Shown here: piece by piece, positions 17,391 through 26,113 of the stretch
How the letters are laid out: every line of letters begins with the position of its first letter
Numbering within the stretch: the first letter of the stretch is position 1
Virus record (IMG/VR): IMGVR_UViG_3300044644_000945
Coordinates: 24,325 to 88,324 of that record
Length of the DNA stretch: 64,000 bases
Source of the DNA: a virus
Strand: one strand, 5' to 3'
The notes under the pieces: generated by a model
Seen by the model: only the letters and a program-made list of their open reading frames with translations
Database searches by the model: none
Told to the model about the DNA's origin: nothing
Program-made: the position numbers and the translations under genes

Positions 17391-18674
17391 TTAAAATGCA
17401 GAAATTATAGATTTAACCTTAGCACGCTCAGATGCACCTATGCTATCCTCAAATAGAGGCATAACAACACATTCTATAGCATTGATCAAGTCAAATCCAT
17501 CTACTACTAAACCAGCAGTTTGAAGAGTATGTCTAACAGATATGCTAGTAGACAACTCTTGGTCTTTGTATTGCTTTCTAACCTCATTAGCTACTTTTAC
17601 AATAGCTTTTGCAGGTTTCTCTTCAATACCAGTTCTAATCATAAGAACTTTAATTTCGTCTTTCTCCTGTGGATACTGTGTCTCAATAGGGAAAAATCTA
17701 TCTAGTAATGCTCTATCTAATGCATTAGTACCTGAATACTCAGAACCAATATTAGCAGTTGCAATAAACACAGTATCAGGATGAACTTCAATCTTTTGAT
17801 CTGCTTCATCATGAGCCACATCTACAGGCAAATATCTTCTACCATCTAAACATGGGAACAAGATATTATTAGCTGCCAGTGGAGCTCTAGAAAGCTCGTC
17901 TAAGAGCACAATTCCACCTGACTGGATATGAGATACAAATGGAGCTGTTTTGAACTCAGAAATGCCTTCTTTATTAAGTGTATGAACACCTAGTAAAGCA
18001 GACTGAGCATCTTGAACAGTACCCATATCTTGTATAAACATTTCTTTACCCAAAGCTTTAGCCAAGTGTTTAACAATTTCTGTTTTACCAGTACCAGTGT
18101 CGCCTATTAACATGATATTTTCACCACGTAATACATTGCGTACAAGTAAATACCACATGTCAGGTTCAATATGGAAACCTATGTCTTCTCTTGTAGGTAC
18201 AGGATACTTAGCTGCAATAGTTCTTTTAAGACTTGCACCTGATGATGCTGTAGCACCTGCTGCAGGCATGGCAAACTTAGCATCCCAGTCAATTGTATAT
18301 CCATAAGGAGTAAACAACTCAGACATCTTTTTGGCATTTTCTATACCACACCACTCAATGGTTGGATTATCAATCATATAGTCCATTAGATAATCAATAA
18401 TAGGATTAGCTTCTGGACACTGTTGCTTGTATGCAGTGTTATTATATGTCAATGCAACAATATCTTCTTTGCGAAAGTGCAAGTGATCAGCTTCTGGGAA
18501 GTCATATTTATGTGCTGCAAACACAGTACCTAAAGGAAATGCTACAATCTCAGCAATAGGAGCAGTTATTTTGATGTCCTGTACTGCAATTGGTAATGTT
18601 TTCTCAAAGGATTGACCTGGCAATGTTTCAATTTGAAAACTTGTTCCTTCTAAAAATGCTCTAAATAAAATCAT
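17391..18674 (-). CDS. MoxR/CobS-like AAA+ ATPase
   Basis: This 427-aa protein has Walker A GDTGTGKT near residue 195 and Walker B GGIVLLDELSRAP about 55 residues later, then a sensor/arginine-finger region NALDRALLDRFFPIE. This is the MoxR/CobS arrangement. The N-terminal 140 residues are not recognised. With the VWA protein downstream it forms the typical ATPase-VWA pair. Confidence 0.85.
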   Translation of the reverse strand: MILFRAFLEGTSFQIETLPGQSFEKTLPIAVQDIKITAPIAEIVAFPLGTVFAAHKYDFPEADHLHFRKEDIVALTYNNTAYKQQCPEANPIIDYLMDYMIDNPTIEWCGIENAKKMSELFTPYGYTIDWDAKFAMPAAGATASSGASLKRTIAAKYPVPTREDIGFHIEPDMWYLLVRNVLRGENIMLIGDTGTGKTEIVKHLAKALGKEMFIQDMGTVQDAQSALLGVHTLNKEGISEFKTAPFVSHIQSGGIVLLDELSRAPLAANNILFPCLDGRRYLPVDVAHDEADQKIEVHPDTVFIATANIGSEYSGTNALDRALLDRFFPIETQYPQEKDEIKVLMIRTGIEEKPAKAIVKVANEVRKQYKDQELSTSISVRHTLQTAGLVVDGFDLINAIECVVMPLFEDSIGASERAKVKSIISAF

Positions 18675-18747
18675 AATTTGATGTATAAATAATTAATAAT
18701 GTTTGAATTTTTCTTAAAAAAGTAAATACTTTTAATTTGTCATATAT

Positions 18748-18783
18748 AAAAAAAGTAAAAAGGTGCCATTTTTGACACCTTTT
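18748..18783 (-). terminator. intrinsic terminator after the 159-aa gene
   Basis: The minus-strand stem AAAAGGTG/CACCTTTT with a ten-base loop is followed by TTAC and a seven-T run. It ends the transcript of the genes at 18788-21614 before the MoxR-like gene. Confidence 0.85.
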
Positions 18784-18787
18784 ATTA

Positions 18788-19267
18788 TTATGCTAAACCT
18801 CCCTTGAAGTCTGTGATGTTGAAATTACTATCATCATCATCACTATCAGGTCCTAGTTCATCAAGCTTAAGTTGTTCAAGTTCAATTCTAATTTTAGCTA
18901 TTGATTCTTCATCTTGTTCTTCAAAAGCTTTGTCTAATCTTCTCTTGATGTCAATCACTTTATCTTTGATATGTTTAGGTAAACTATTTAAAGCATTTTC
19001 AATTTGATTAGAAATTTTACTGATTGTTTTTGTATTGTTCTTTTGTGACAACTCTGAAACAATTTCTTCTTTAGTATCTTGAAGATTCTGAATAAGAATA
19101 TCAATCATACCTATAGTCTCAAAGGGTTTACCTTTTGATATCATCATAGATGCATGAGGTACACCATCTTCAGTTACATCAACACCTACAAGGAAATGAG
19201 AGTTAAATCCTGGTTGATCAATTTCTTTTTTAAAATCTTGCAATTTGTCTAATACACTTTTTTTCAT
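18788..19267 (-). CDS. hypothetical acidic protein
   Basis: This 159-aa protein is helical, with a Glu/Lys-rich second half and an acidic run DELGPDSDDDDSNF before the C-terminus. No function is evident. It is the last gene before a strong terminator. Confidence 0.6.
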   Translation of the reverse strand: MKKSVLDKLQDFKKEIDQPGFNSHFLVGVDVTEDGVPHASMMISKGKPFETIGMIDILIQNLQDTKEEIVSELSQKNNTKTISKISNQIENALNSLPKHIKDKVIDIKRRLDKAFEEQDEESIAKIRIELEQLKLDELGPDSDDDDSNFNITDFKGGLA

Positions 19268-19276
19268 GTTTTTTAT

Positions 19277-19597
19277 TTATTTGAATTGTTCTAATAATTT
19301 TGTCACTGAGTCATCACATTGTTCTATAATGTTTACTACAGGTGTTAATTTATCAATTATATCACATGCAGTTTTGTAGTATTCTGTCTCTTTGAACTTT
19401 GCTACATACTCTGGTTTAACTTCTTTAATAGCTGTTGCTATTCCCAATGGTGTTTCTACTTGTTTACTCACCACATTCTTGTCAAGGTTCTTATCAAGAA
19501 CTGTTTTATAGTTTTTAAGTCTATAATACATGAATATTATCTCTGCATTATTTAGACCTGCAAATCTATTTTCTTCTGAAACTTTTTTCTTAGCCAT
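19277..19597 (-). CDS. hypothetical protein
   Basis: This 106-aa protein is helical and Lys-rich (MAKKKVSEENRFAGLNNAEI...). It is not recognised. It overlaps the 175-aa gene by 8 bases. Confidence 0.6.
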   Translation of the reverse strand: MAKKKVSEENRFAGLNNAEIIFMYYRLKNYKTVLDKNLDKNVVSKQVETPLGIATAIKEVKPEYVAKFKETEYYKTACDIIDKLTPVVNIIEQCDDSVTKLLEQFK

Positions 19598-20117
19598 TTA
19601 AATCAATGTTTTCAGGTGTAATAAATAAAAAGTTTTTTGGTAATAACCTTCTCTTAATGAACTCATTAACTATATCTACAGTAGATATACCTAATTTTTT
19701 AAGAGTTGCATTTTTAGGTAATGTCATTAACCAATCAAAATCTCTTTCTCCAATTTTAGCATGTGGAAAAATAGACTTAACAAGATTTGTTTCATTTCTA
19801 TAAAAGACTTTTGCTTTCATAACATGTAAAATCTTTGATGCTTTTTGATAGTCATTTACCACCTGTGTAATAGTACTAGGTGTCATAGCAGCAATCTGCT
19901 CTGGACTATACTCTTTTAAACCATACATCAATCTTCTGTACATTTGTCTTTGTACTAAGTTAAGATGCAAGTTATCAGCAGTTTTTTGAACATTTTTGTT
20001 CTTATACTCTGATTTTGCCTGATAAGTATCTGCATATTTTAGCAAATTTGTTTTACCAGCTTTGTCATACACAATAATTCCTTGAGAATTAGCTGTAATA
20101 ATTGTTTTATTTTTCAT
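19590..20117 (-). CDS. hypothetical protein
   Basis: This 175-aa protein is basic and not recognised. It has LVQRQMYRRLMYGLKEYSPEQIAAMTPSTI near residues 55-85, a segment that could form a small helical DNA- or RNA-binding domain. It precedes the 106-aa gene with overlap. Confidence 0.55.
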   Translation of the reverse strand: MKNKTIITANSQGIIVYDKAGKTNLLKYADTYQAKSEYKNKNVQKTADNLHLNLVQRQMYRRLMYGLKEYSPEQIAAMTPSTITQVVNDYQKASKILHVMKAKVFYRNETNLVKSIFPHAKIGERDFDWLMTLPKNATLKKLGISTVDIVNEFIKRRLLPKNFLFITPENIDLNG

Positions 20118-20187
20118 TTTATAAAACTTTTAGTTAATAATACTTTAACTTCAACAGATTTAACTCTGTTATATTTGACATTTATTC

Positions 20188-20343
20188 TTATTCTAAGCTT
20201 TTCATAATAGCTTTTATCTGCTCGCTTAAAGGTTCTTGTACTGATTGAATTGCTTCAACCCATATACATTTAGCCACTGATTCAGTTACACCAGCTAAAG
20301 TATATAAATCTTTGTTCTTAGACCACCATGTTTCAAAACTCAT
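20188..20343 (-). CDS. small hypothetical protein (51 aa)
   Basis: The ATG at 20343 overlaps the stop of the 95-aa gene (ATGA). The 51-codon product starts MSFETWWSKNKDLYTLAGV and is helical. The coupled start is the main evidence; the length is below common cut-offs. Confidence 0.65.
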   Translation of the reverse strand: MSFETWWSKNKDLYTLAGVTESVAKCIWVEAIQSVQEPLSEQIKAIMKSLE

Positions 20344-20627
20344 AATATATCTGTATAATCATCTGTTTCTTTAACTATCTTGATAAATCTTGCATCTAAA
20401 AACTCTGTGAGTACTATTTTGTCAAGACTTGTATCTGGTACATTTTCATCATACAATGATAAATCAATAGTTTCTAAATACTCATCTGTATCTGTATTAA
20501 AGATATCTACAGACAGACTGTCTAAATTATACTCTAGCATGAGAGCATTAATAGCAGCAGGTTCTACATAGTACATTTTTTGTACCTTGTTACCTAGGTT
20601 AATAACTTCTGTTAAGGTTGCTTCCAT
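20340..20627 (-). CDS. hypothetical protein
   Basis: This 95-aa acidic protein has no motif I recognise. It follows the ParB-like gene by 2 bases and is coupled by ATGA to the 51-aa gene. Confidence 0.6.
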   Translation of the reverse strand: MEATLTEVINLGNKVQKMYYVEPAAINALMLEYNLDSLSVDIFNTDTDEYLETIDLSLYDENVPDTSLDKIVLTEFLDARFIKIVKETDDYTDIL

Positions 20628-20629
20628 AA

Positions 20630-21385
20630 TTACATGATAGATTTAATAAGTTTGTTATATTCTTCAGGATCTTGTGTAACCATTTTAAACTTGTCTTTAT
20701 TAAGTTTAAGATTTGCTATAAATTTAGCATGACCATATGAATTACAAGTATTAATAAAATTAACATATGATGCAATAAAGAGTTTATTACTCATTCTATC
20801 CATTCTTTTAACAACTTTTAAAGCATCTGTAATACAATCAAGTAAAAATACACCTCTAGATTCATCATTAATTCTAAATTCTCCTTTTTTAATACAAGAT
20901 GAAATTGAACTACCACCTGAACTAAATCTACATTGTTGATTCATAAGTACATCAGCAACTTGAGATAATTCAATATCATAAATATTAAAATACTTGTTTA
21001 ACTTGATGTAATCTTTTTCAACACATGCCCATACTTTGATATAATCACGCATTGACCATGATTTAGAACTATTGTTTAACAATGCTAATTTTTCAGCAAG
21101 ATCTACTGAATCTGCTATATCAATTTCTACATAAGGTACATCATAACCTAATCTCATGCACGCATGATATAAATGTTGACCATCAATGATATAATTTTCT
21201 GGTGTACCACAAATAAAGTCTAATTGAGATATTACAATAGGTCTTATTATACCCATCTTTTCAATTGATTCTGCCATTTTAGTAACATGTTGTGGAATCA
21301 CTGATCTATTAACTGCTGCTAATAATGCAAATCCTTTACTACCTGAAAGACTTAAATGTTTAATTTCTAATTTTTTGTGTTTCAT
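20630..21385 (-). CDS. ParB/sulfiredoxin-fold protein
   Basis: I prefer the ATG at 21385 (251 aa, MKHKKLEIKHLSL...) because an ATG at 21433 would add 16 residues overlapping the preceding gene. The N-terminal domain has the ParB pattern: VNRSVIPQHVTKMAESIEKMG, then RPIVIS, then IIDGQHLYHACMRLG. Domains of this kind bind DNA and hydrolyse CTP in true ParB, but many phage versions are nucleases or regulators. No centromere-like repeat is visible nearby. Confidence 0.75.
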   Translation of the reverse strand: MKHKKLEIKHLSLSGSKGFALLAAVNRSVIPQHVTKMAESIEKMGIIRPIVISQLDFICGTPENYIIDGQHLYHACMRLGYDVPYVEIDIADSVDLAEKLALLNNSSKSWSMRDYIKVWACVEKDYIKLNKYFNIYDIELSQVADVLMNQQCRFSSGGSSISSCIKKGEFRINDESRGVFLLDCITDALKVVKRMDRMSNKLFIASYVNFINTCNSYGHAKFIANLKLNKDKFKMVTQDPEEYNKLIKSIM

Positions 21386-21422
21386 AATTACTTGTTTTGT
21401 GAAGATGACACATTTTCGTGCT

Positions 21423-21614
21423 TTAATCTTCAATTAATGTTTTTGTATTGTATTTGAGTAACAATATCTTTTCTACTTTGCCAAATCTTACTTTGATAGC
21501 CTCGCCAGGTATAACATTGATGACTTCACCTGTACCAAACTTGGTATGTTTGATAAAATCACCAATATTATATGCTCTTTCACCATTCTCTGGTGTACTT
21601 TTACTTTTCGCCAT
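21423..21614 (-). CDS. small UvrD C-terminal Tudor-like protein
   Basis: This 63-aa protein matches the small barrel at the end of UvrD/PcrA helicases: GDFIKHTKFGTGEVINVIPG, then IKVRFGKVEKILLL. In UvrD/PcrA this domain touches RNA polymerase. A stand-alone copy may act on host transcription or repair; that is inference. Confidence 0.65.
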   Translation of the reverse strand: MAKSKSTPENGERAYNIGDFIKHTKFGTGEVINVIPGEAIKVRFGKVEKILLLKYNTKTLIED

Positions 21615-21924
21615 TTTCTTTTTTTATTAAATCTATTGCTCTTTGATGTCCTTCAAGAGCATCTTCATAAGATGAGTATCTCTCCTGATATTGGTCATTT
21701 ATTCCTCCAAATATCATGGTTTCCCATAATATAAGACCTTTGTTATCCCAAGAATGATCTAATCCAAGAAATACTGTTGATACACTTATTTCATTGCCAT
21801 TTTCATCTTCTAAGATATCAAATCCAATTTGTTTTTTAGTTGGATTTTCTTCTATCCATTTTGATGCTTCTCTTACAGATACAGCAACAGGCTGATTATC
21901 AGCAGTTAATATATACCAGCTCAT
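21601..21924 (-). CDS. hypothetical protein
   Basis: This 107-aa protein (MSWYILTADNQPVAVSVREA...) ends with EDALEGHQRAIDLIKKENGEK, a pattern often found in small phage proteins of unknown role. It overlaps both neighbours (14 and 4 bases). Confidence 0.6.
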   Translation of the reverse strand: MSWYILTADNQPVAVSVREASKWIEENPTKKQIGFDILEDENGNEISVSTVFLGLDHSWDNKGLILWETMIFGGINDQYQERYSSYEDALEGHQRAIDLIKKENGEK

Positions 21925-22280
21925 GATTTTTCTTTATTATGTTTATGTACTTTCTTAGCTACACCTATCATAGACTTCTGATCTATAAAATATGCATCTA
22001 TTAAATCTTTGACATTTTGCATTTCCCACAAAGGAACCTGTGCCATTACATGTACGTATGCATCAAATGTTTCATACAAATTAACAGTTTCTTCTTCTTT
22101 CTGGTCAAAATATAAATCAAAGAACTTACTTTCTAACTTCTTAAATTGTAATAAAAAGTTATTTACAAAGTTTTTAAAAACTCCTGTAAACCAATTTTCT
22201 GCTTTCATATCTACTATGTAGTTCTGAAGCACCTGTGCAGCTATAGCTGTGTGTAATACTTTTAGTTCTCTAGGTATCAT
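21921..22280 (-). CDS. hypothetical helical protein
   Basis: This 119-aa protein seems all-helical and is not recognised. ATGA-type overlaps join it to both neighbours, which supports translation. Confidence 0.6.
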   Translation of the reverse strand: MIPRELKVLHTAIAAQVLQNYIVDMKAENWFTGVFKNFVNNFLLQFKKLESKFFDLYFDQKEEETVNLYETFDAYVHVMAQVPLWEMQNVKDLIDAYFIDQKSMIGVAKKVHKHNKEKS

Positions 22281-22582
22281 CTCTTAATTTTTTGTTTAGA
22301 TGTATGTAATATTTTAAAGCATGAAGGGTCAAAATTTACATGATATCTATTATTTTCAATAGTTACTGCAAATTCAAAGCCTTCTCCTTCTTTTAAAACA
22401 GGTATGTTGTCTATAATATTATATTGCCATGGTCTTATTCTACACCAAGTTACTGCACCTACAGGTACATCATCACACCAAACACAATTTTTTACATTAT
22501 TATGCCAATGCAGAGGTTTAATAACTTCTAAGAACAAAATATCTTTAGTATCTTCAGGTATTGGATTATACTTATAGCTCAT
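22277..22582 (-). CDS. hypothetical protein
   Basis: This 101-aa protein is rich in Trp, Pro and His (e.g. KPLHWHNNVKNCVWCDDVPV) and looks like a small beta-rich domain. No function can be given. Confidence 0.6.
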   Translation of the reverse strand: MSYKYNPIPEDTKDILFLEVIKPLHWHNNVKNCVWCDDVPVGAVTWCRIRPWQYNIIDNIPVLKEGEGFEFAVTIENNRYHVNFDPSCFKILHTSKQKIKR

Positions 22583-22584
22583 GA

Positions 22585-23208
22585 TTATCTTGTTAAATTT
22601 AAACTATTTAAACCTCCTGCTAGACATTTAATATCTTCTATCAACACTTGTTTATTAGGCTTGCCTAATTGTTGCCACTTGTTACAACTAATAGTAACAT
22701 ACTTGTGGTCCATGGCAATAATCTTGTACATACCTTCAAATGTTTTTAAGTGTATTCTATTACCTATCTTGTACTGATATCTGTTTTTCAACAGCATGTA
22801 CAGTCCTATCAATTTATGATATGAGTAATCATCATTTGATGCAAGATATAACAGCTGAATGTTGTTTATTTTATTGATAGAATACTGTTCAGCTTTATAG
22901 TCATCACAAATTGTGACATCTTGTGCTACTGTAATAGGTAATATGTGCTCTTGTATTTTTATAAGAACACAACCATTTGGATCTAACTTCTTAGAGTGTT
23001 GAACAGTTGATAAGTTGATTGCAGAAACATTTTCTTCTTTTAAGAATTCATTTCTATAATCTCTTAGCTTTTTAAGAACACTTGCTATGTTATCTAGTTC
23101 TTTATGAACTAAATCTATAGCAAATGTTCTATCATCAATCTGTTTACAGCTAAGAATGCACTTATATAAAGATGTCCTTAACTGCTTTGGAAACTCCAGA
23201 TTCACCAT
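22585..23208 (-). CDS. hypothetical protein
   Basis: This 207-aa protein is not recognised. The C-terminal half contains IGNRIHLKTFEGMYKIIAMD, suggesting a small beta-barrel. Its start overlaps the 64-aa gene by 47 bases, which is long for this operon; a downstream start is possible. Confidence 0.55.
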   Translation of the reverse strand: MVNLEFPKQLRTSLYKCILSCKQIDDRTFAIDLVHKELDNIASVLKKLRDYRNEFLKEENVSAINLSTVQHSKKLDPNGCVLIKIQEHILPITVAQDVTICDDYKAEQYSINKINNIQLLYLASNDDYSYHKLIGLYMLLKNRYQYKIGNRIHLKTFEGMYKIIAMDHKYVTISCNKWQQLGKPNKQVLIEDIKCLAGGLNSLNLTR

Positions 23209-23356
23209 ATTTTTCCATTATTTCTATATACTGAGCTTCTTGCTCATAATAGTTTTGCAAGTCTGATTTCTCTTCTTGTGTAAGACGATCATAACTTTTG
23301 TTGTACATCACTTCTGCGTAATGTTGTTTTTCTTCAGGACTAATTTCTAGTGCCAT
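23162..23356 (-). CDS. hypothetical helical protein
   Basis: This 64-aa protein is charged and helical (SYDRLTQEEKSDLQNYYEQE). It lies 23 bases downstream of the 55-aa zinc-knuckle gene. Confidence 0.55.
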   Translation of the reverse strand: MALEISPEEKQHYAEVMYNKSYDRLTQEEKSDLQNYYEQEAQYIEIMEKYGESGVSKAVKDIFI

Positions 23357-23379
23357 AATCTTAATTTTGTTTGAGTTGG

Positions 23380-23547
23380 TTAATAATCTTTTTTTTGCAC
23401 ATATCTTGCAATTCTTTTACAGTTTCTACATCTGTACTTGTGTATTATTGTCAATACTTTAATGCAACTATACTGAACAGGGTCAGTTGATGCAACTAAC
23501 AAACCTTCAGAGGTCTGTAATCTTCTACGTTTTTCTTTACGCGCCAT
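23380..23547 (-). CDS. small basic zinc-knuckle protein (55 aa)
   Basis: The ATG at 23547 begins a 55-codon frame. The product starts MARKEKRRRLQTSEG and has YRCRNCKRIARY near its end, so it is strongly basic with one CxxC pair. A nucleic-acid binding role is likely. The leader contains a long hairpin (23571-23615). Confidence 0.6.
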   Translation of the reverse strand: MARKEKRRRLQTSEGLLVASTDPVQYSCIKVLTIIHKYRCRNCKRIARYVQKKDY

Positions 23548-23804
23548 GTTATAAAGAGATTAGAGTTAATAACAGAAACACCTTCATAGAATTTTCTCTA
23601 CAAAGGTGTTCTGTTACATAAAACATTATGACAAATTGCAGTCTTTCCTGCTGTCACCTATATACAAATTATACTTAAATGAAATAATATTTGAATGTAA
23701 GTTAAGTATTTAACTAATTAAAGCATTTGTACGACCAACATTTCAAGGTTTGAAAGGATTAATATCACCTACATTCATAAGTACTCTTCCGTCAAAGAGC
23801 AATA
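23548..23804 (-). other. structured non-coding stretch
   Basis: This has no frame with a start longer than about 11 codons. Read on the minus strand it holds a 19-bp stem with bulge and wobble pairs (23571-23615, AACAGA...TCTGTT), a nested GCAG/CTGC inside GACA/TGTC, and an 8-bp ATACTTAA/TTAAGTAT pairing. It may be a 5' leader of the 55-aa gene or an RNA of its own. Confidence 0.5.
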
Positions 23805-24062
23805 CTAAAATGATATAGCACTTTTAAGATGCAAAGCATCTTTTTGCAGTATATCATAAGCTTTTGCCATGTCTATCATGTCTTTATCTCTAAGATCTGC
23901 TAGTTTTTTAGTGATAGACTGGATAATTTCATTTTGTTCTGTAGTAGTAAAATCTCTTCTAAGAAGAAATACAACTTTATCTACATACTCATTTTTAATT
24001 TCTGGCTCTGGAGTAAGAAAAGCTAACAGCTTTACTCTCCAATTTTGTACTAGTTTTTTCAT
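23805..24062 (-). CDS. hypothetical small protein
   Basis: I start at the ATG at 24062 (85 aa, MKKLVQNWRVKLLAFLTPE...). An ATG at 24149 would add 29 residues that look unlike a folded domain. The product is helical and charged, and not recognised. Confidence 0.55.
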   Translation of the reverse strand: MKKLVQNWRVKLLAFLTPEPEIKNEYVDKVVFLLRRDFTTTEQNEIIQSITKKLADLRDKDMIDMAKAYDILQKDALHLKSAISF

Positions 24063-24488
24063 AATATTTAATGATTTGTTTGTTAATTTTTTATTAGCAC
24101 CCTCTTTCTTACACTGGGAAGTGATAGCAGCCTCACTGTTCGTATTCACTGTTCTGAAATAAGAGTAGGGTCAAGCTGAGAACTCATTTGTGTTGCTTTT
24201 TGGAAACCTCAGAGTATTTCATCATCATGGGTAATATTTACAAGCTTCTTAACCTATTCCTTTCTCAAGGGAACAACACATCTACCATTACTGATAGTAT
24301 CTTTATGTAAAACCACGCCAATTTGGCTAACTTTTTACAAAGGTTTCAATGTTTAACCTGTTTTGTACACTATATTATACAAATATGCAAAAAAGCATGT
24401 AAAATGTATAATATAATGTACAGTTATTGTTACTAAAAGCGTGCTTTACAGGATGTCGCTTTTTGCCTGTGAAAATATAACAATATTA
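24063..24488 (-). other. non-coding region with a long inverted repeat
   Basis: I find no convincing gene in this 425-base stretch. The main feature is an inverted repeat at 24364-24422 that pairs TGTACA-C/T-TATATTATACA and ATGC around an A6/T6 loop, giving a stem of about 25 bp with an internal loop. A short GCCAA/TTGGC hairpin lies near 24320. On the minus strand this region lies between the 49-aa and 85-aa genes. Confidence 0.5.
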
Positions 24489-24638
24489 TTACTTAGCTAC
24501 TTCAAAGTAACCACAGAAGTAGCCATTTATTAATGTTTTATAAAACCTGACTGTTCTGTACCTGTTTTTTAGCAATGTGTATGCTACAATGATTTCTTGA
24601 TAAGTTCTTCTGATAAAATTGATAATTTTTGTTTTCAT
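24489..24638 (-). CDS. small basic protein (49 aa)
   Basis: The ATG at 24638 opens 49 codons to a TAA at 24489. The product (MKTKIINFIRRTYQEIIVAY...) is basic and aromatic with an amphipathic start. Codon use looks like that of its neighbours. It follows the 72-aa membrane protein by 19 bases. Confidence 0.6.
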   Translation of the reverse strand: MKTKIINFIRRTYQEIIVAYTLLKNRYRTVRFYKTLINGYFCGYFEVAK

Positions 24639-24657
24639 TTGATTTGTATAAGAGTTA

Positions 24658-24876
24658 TTAAAGTTCAGTTACTACATCATTTACATATGCTGATGCTCCA
24701 AACCAACCTATTATTGTTACTATCCAAAAAGGAATGCTGGTGGTGCAATCTACAAAAGTCGCAGGTGTTAATATGCTAATAAAAACACTAATAATAAGAG
24801 GTATAAATATACCTAAGCATACTATGCTAAAAAGTATAACCATTGTATGCAATATTTTGTTTACTAAATTTTTCAT
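24658..24876 (-). CDS. small two-helix membrane protein
   Basis: This 72-aa protein has two hydrophobic segments (about 11-38 and 48-64: MVILFSIVCLGIFIPLIISV and IPFWIVTIIGWFGASAYV). A membrane role in the host envelope is likely; holin-like or superinfection functions are possible but unsupported. Confidence 0.65.
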   Translation of the reverse strand: MKNLVNKILHTMVILFSIVCLGIFIPLIISVFISILTPATFVDCTTSIPFWIVTIIGWFGASAYVNDVVTEL

Positions 24877-25546
24877 TTGTTTGTTATTTGAGATTAAAAA
24901 ATATGTGTTGCTCTCTTAGGTAAATTTTAACGTGCCAAACCTACATATAAGGCACAGGTGATTTTTCATCTATCAGTCTTAGAGCATTGACTGGTGACTA
25001 CTTTCTTTCATAAAAAGCGGGTGGAAATAAAAATCATCATACTACATATAGTAATGATAATAGAGAATAAACATATATACTTACATACATAGTTTATGAT
25101 AAAAGAACTAATTTTATGTTCTATTTACTGACTATCAGCTGTGTAGCTATATAGTCGCTGAATTTTTGTTGTTTTTGAGAAGATTTTTTGAGAGTTATAA
25201 TAGTAGGAGAGTGGTTTTGTCATCATCTTAACCACTCTCTTGAACTATCATCTCAAACAAATAATGTTTCTCTTAACTATCTCAGCTACAGAGAGTTAAC
25301 TACTTATCAGTTGTGTTATTTATAGTAGTTACCATTGAAAAGAACTCTCACTGTTCTGTTGCATTATTCGCAATTGACCCTCGTGCTGAGACAAAATTCT
25401 TTGCAGTATCTCTAACACATTCTACATATTACTGAGAATAGTGCAAGAAACAGTGTTGTTATCTTGTGAAAGAATTGTTTTTGTCTTATGTTGGAAAGAA
25501 CTACACCCTTTTTCAGGGTGTGTTCTAACCTAATCAACTCAACTTA
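24877..25546 (-). other. 670-base structured non-coding region
   Basis: This has no convincing open frame on either strand. Hairpins seen by eye are GTGCC/GGCAC (24932-24955), CAGTC/GACTG (24974-24993), a long stem with GAGAGTGGTT/AACCACTCTC at its tip and TTTGAGA/TCTCAAA at its base (25187-25257), TTAACT/AGTTAA (25273-25299) and the terminator-like stem at 25498-25525. It lies directly downstream of the 184-aa gene, so it is either a very long 3' region or an independent RNA. Confidence 0.55.
25498..25525 (-). terminator. terminator-like hairpin after the 184-aa gene
   Basis: GAAC-ACACCC pairs with GGGTGT-GTTC around a seven-base loop; on the minus strand it is followed by the T/C-rich TTCTTTCC rather than a clean T run. 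A second hairpin (CAACTTAC/GTAAGTTG) covers the stop codon of the gene. Confidence 0.55.
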
Positions 25547-26101
25547 CTATGATGGTAAGTTGGCTGTTAACTGCTCTTGGGCAATTCTAAACGCATTCAC
25601 TTCTTCAACATTGTTGTATTGCAACAATTTGTCTTTAGCTACACCTGTTGGGTCGTAGCTTGTGAAGCGCAGAATTCTGTTACCATTGTGTCTAAGCTCA
25701 ATGCCTTCAGCACCTGTACGTTTAACAAACTTGGCAATAGCTGTTTCATATTCAGCTACTTCTTCAGCTGTATAATCACTAACAGGAATTGCTTTCAATT
25801 CCTTTTTAATGTTCAGCCTGTTTTTAAGTTCAGGTCTGTTGTCAATATCAGCCTCAGAGATTTCTTCAATGTGAAGACAACCCTGCATTTGATATTTCAT
25901 TTTTGCAAGACTTGTTTCAAGCTTGCTAATCTCGCCACTAAACAACATAGATTTAGTGTTAGTGACGTGAAGACCATTTGCTGTGAAACTTTCAGAAGTT
26001 TCTTCAACACGAAAATAACCACGTGGCTTGCTTGCGTCACGTTGAGTTTTGCTTGGTGTTACGTAGTCAACACCATTCTTTGATTTACATACTGTAATCA
26101 T
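25547..26101 (-). CDS. hypothetical protein, cassette gene 5
   Basis: This 184-aa protein is not recognised. It is soluble and charged, with a helical second half (YTAEEVAEYETAIAKFVKRTG). It has its own leader (26114-26190) of the type shared by five consecutive genes and a hairpin behind its stop, so it appears to be a single-gene transcription unit. Expression is probably strong. Confidence 0.7.
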   Translation of the reverse strand: MITVCKSKNGVDYVTPSKTQRDASKPRGYFRVEETSESFTANGLHVTNTKSMLFSGEISKLETSLAKMKYQMQGCLHIEEISEADIDNRPELKNRLNIKKELKAIPVSDYTAEEVAEYETAIAKFVKRTGAEGIELRHNGNRILRFTSYDPTGVAKDKLLQYNNVEEVNAFRIAQEQLTANLPS

Positions 26102-26113
26102 AATAAGGATTTG

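Noticed and set aside
25577-26083. 168-codon plus-strand frame
   Set aside because: It is antisense to the 184-aa cassette gene, which has a leader and hairpin in the proper places; the plus frame has neither.
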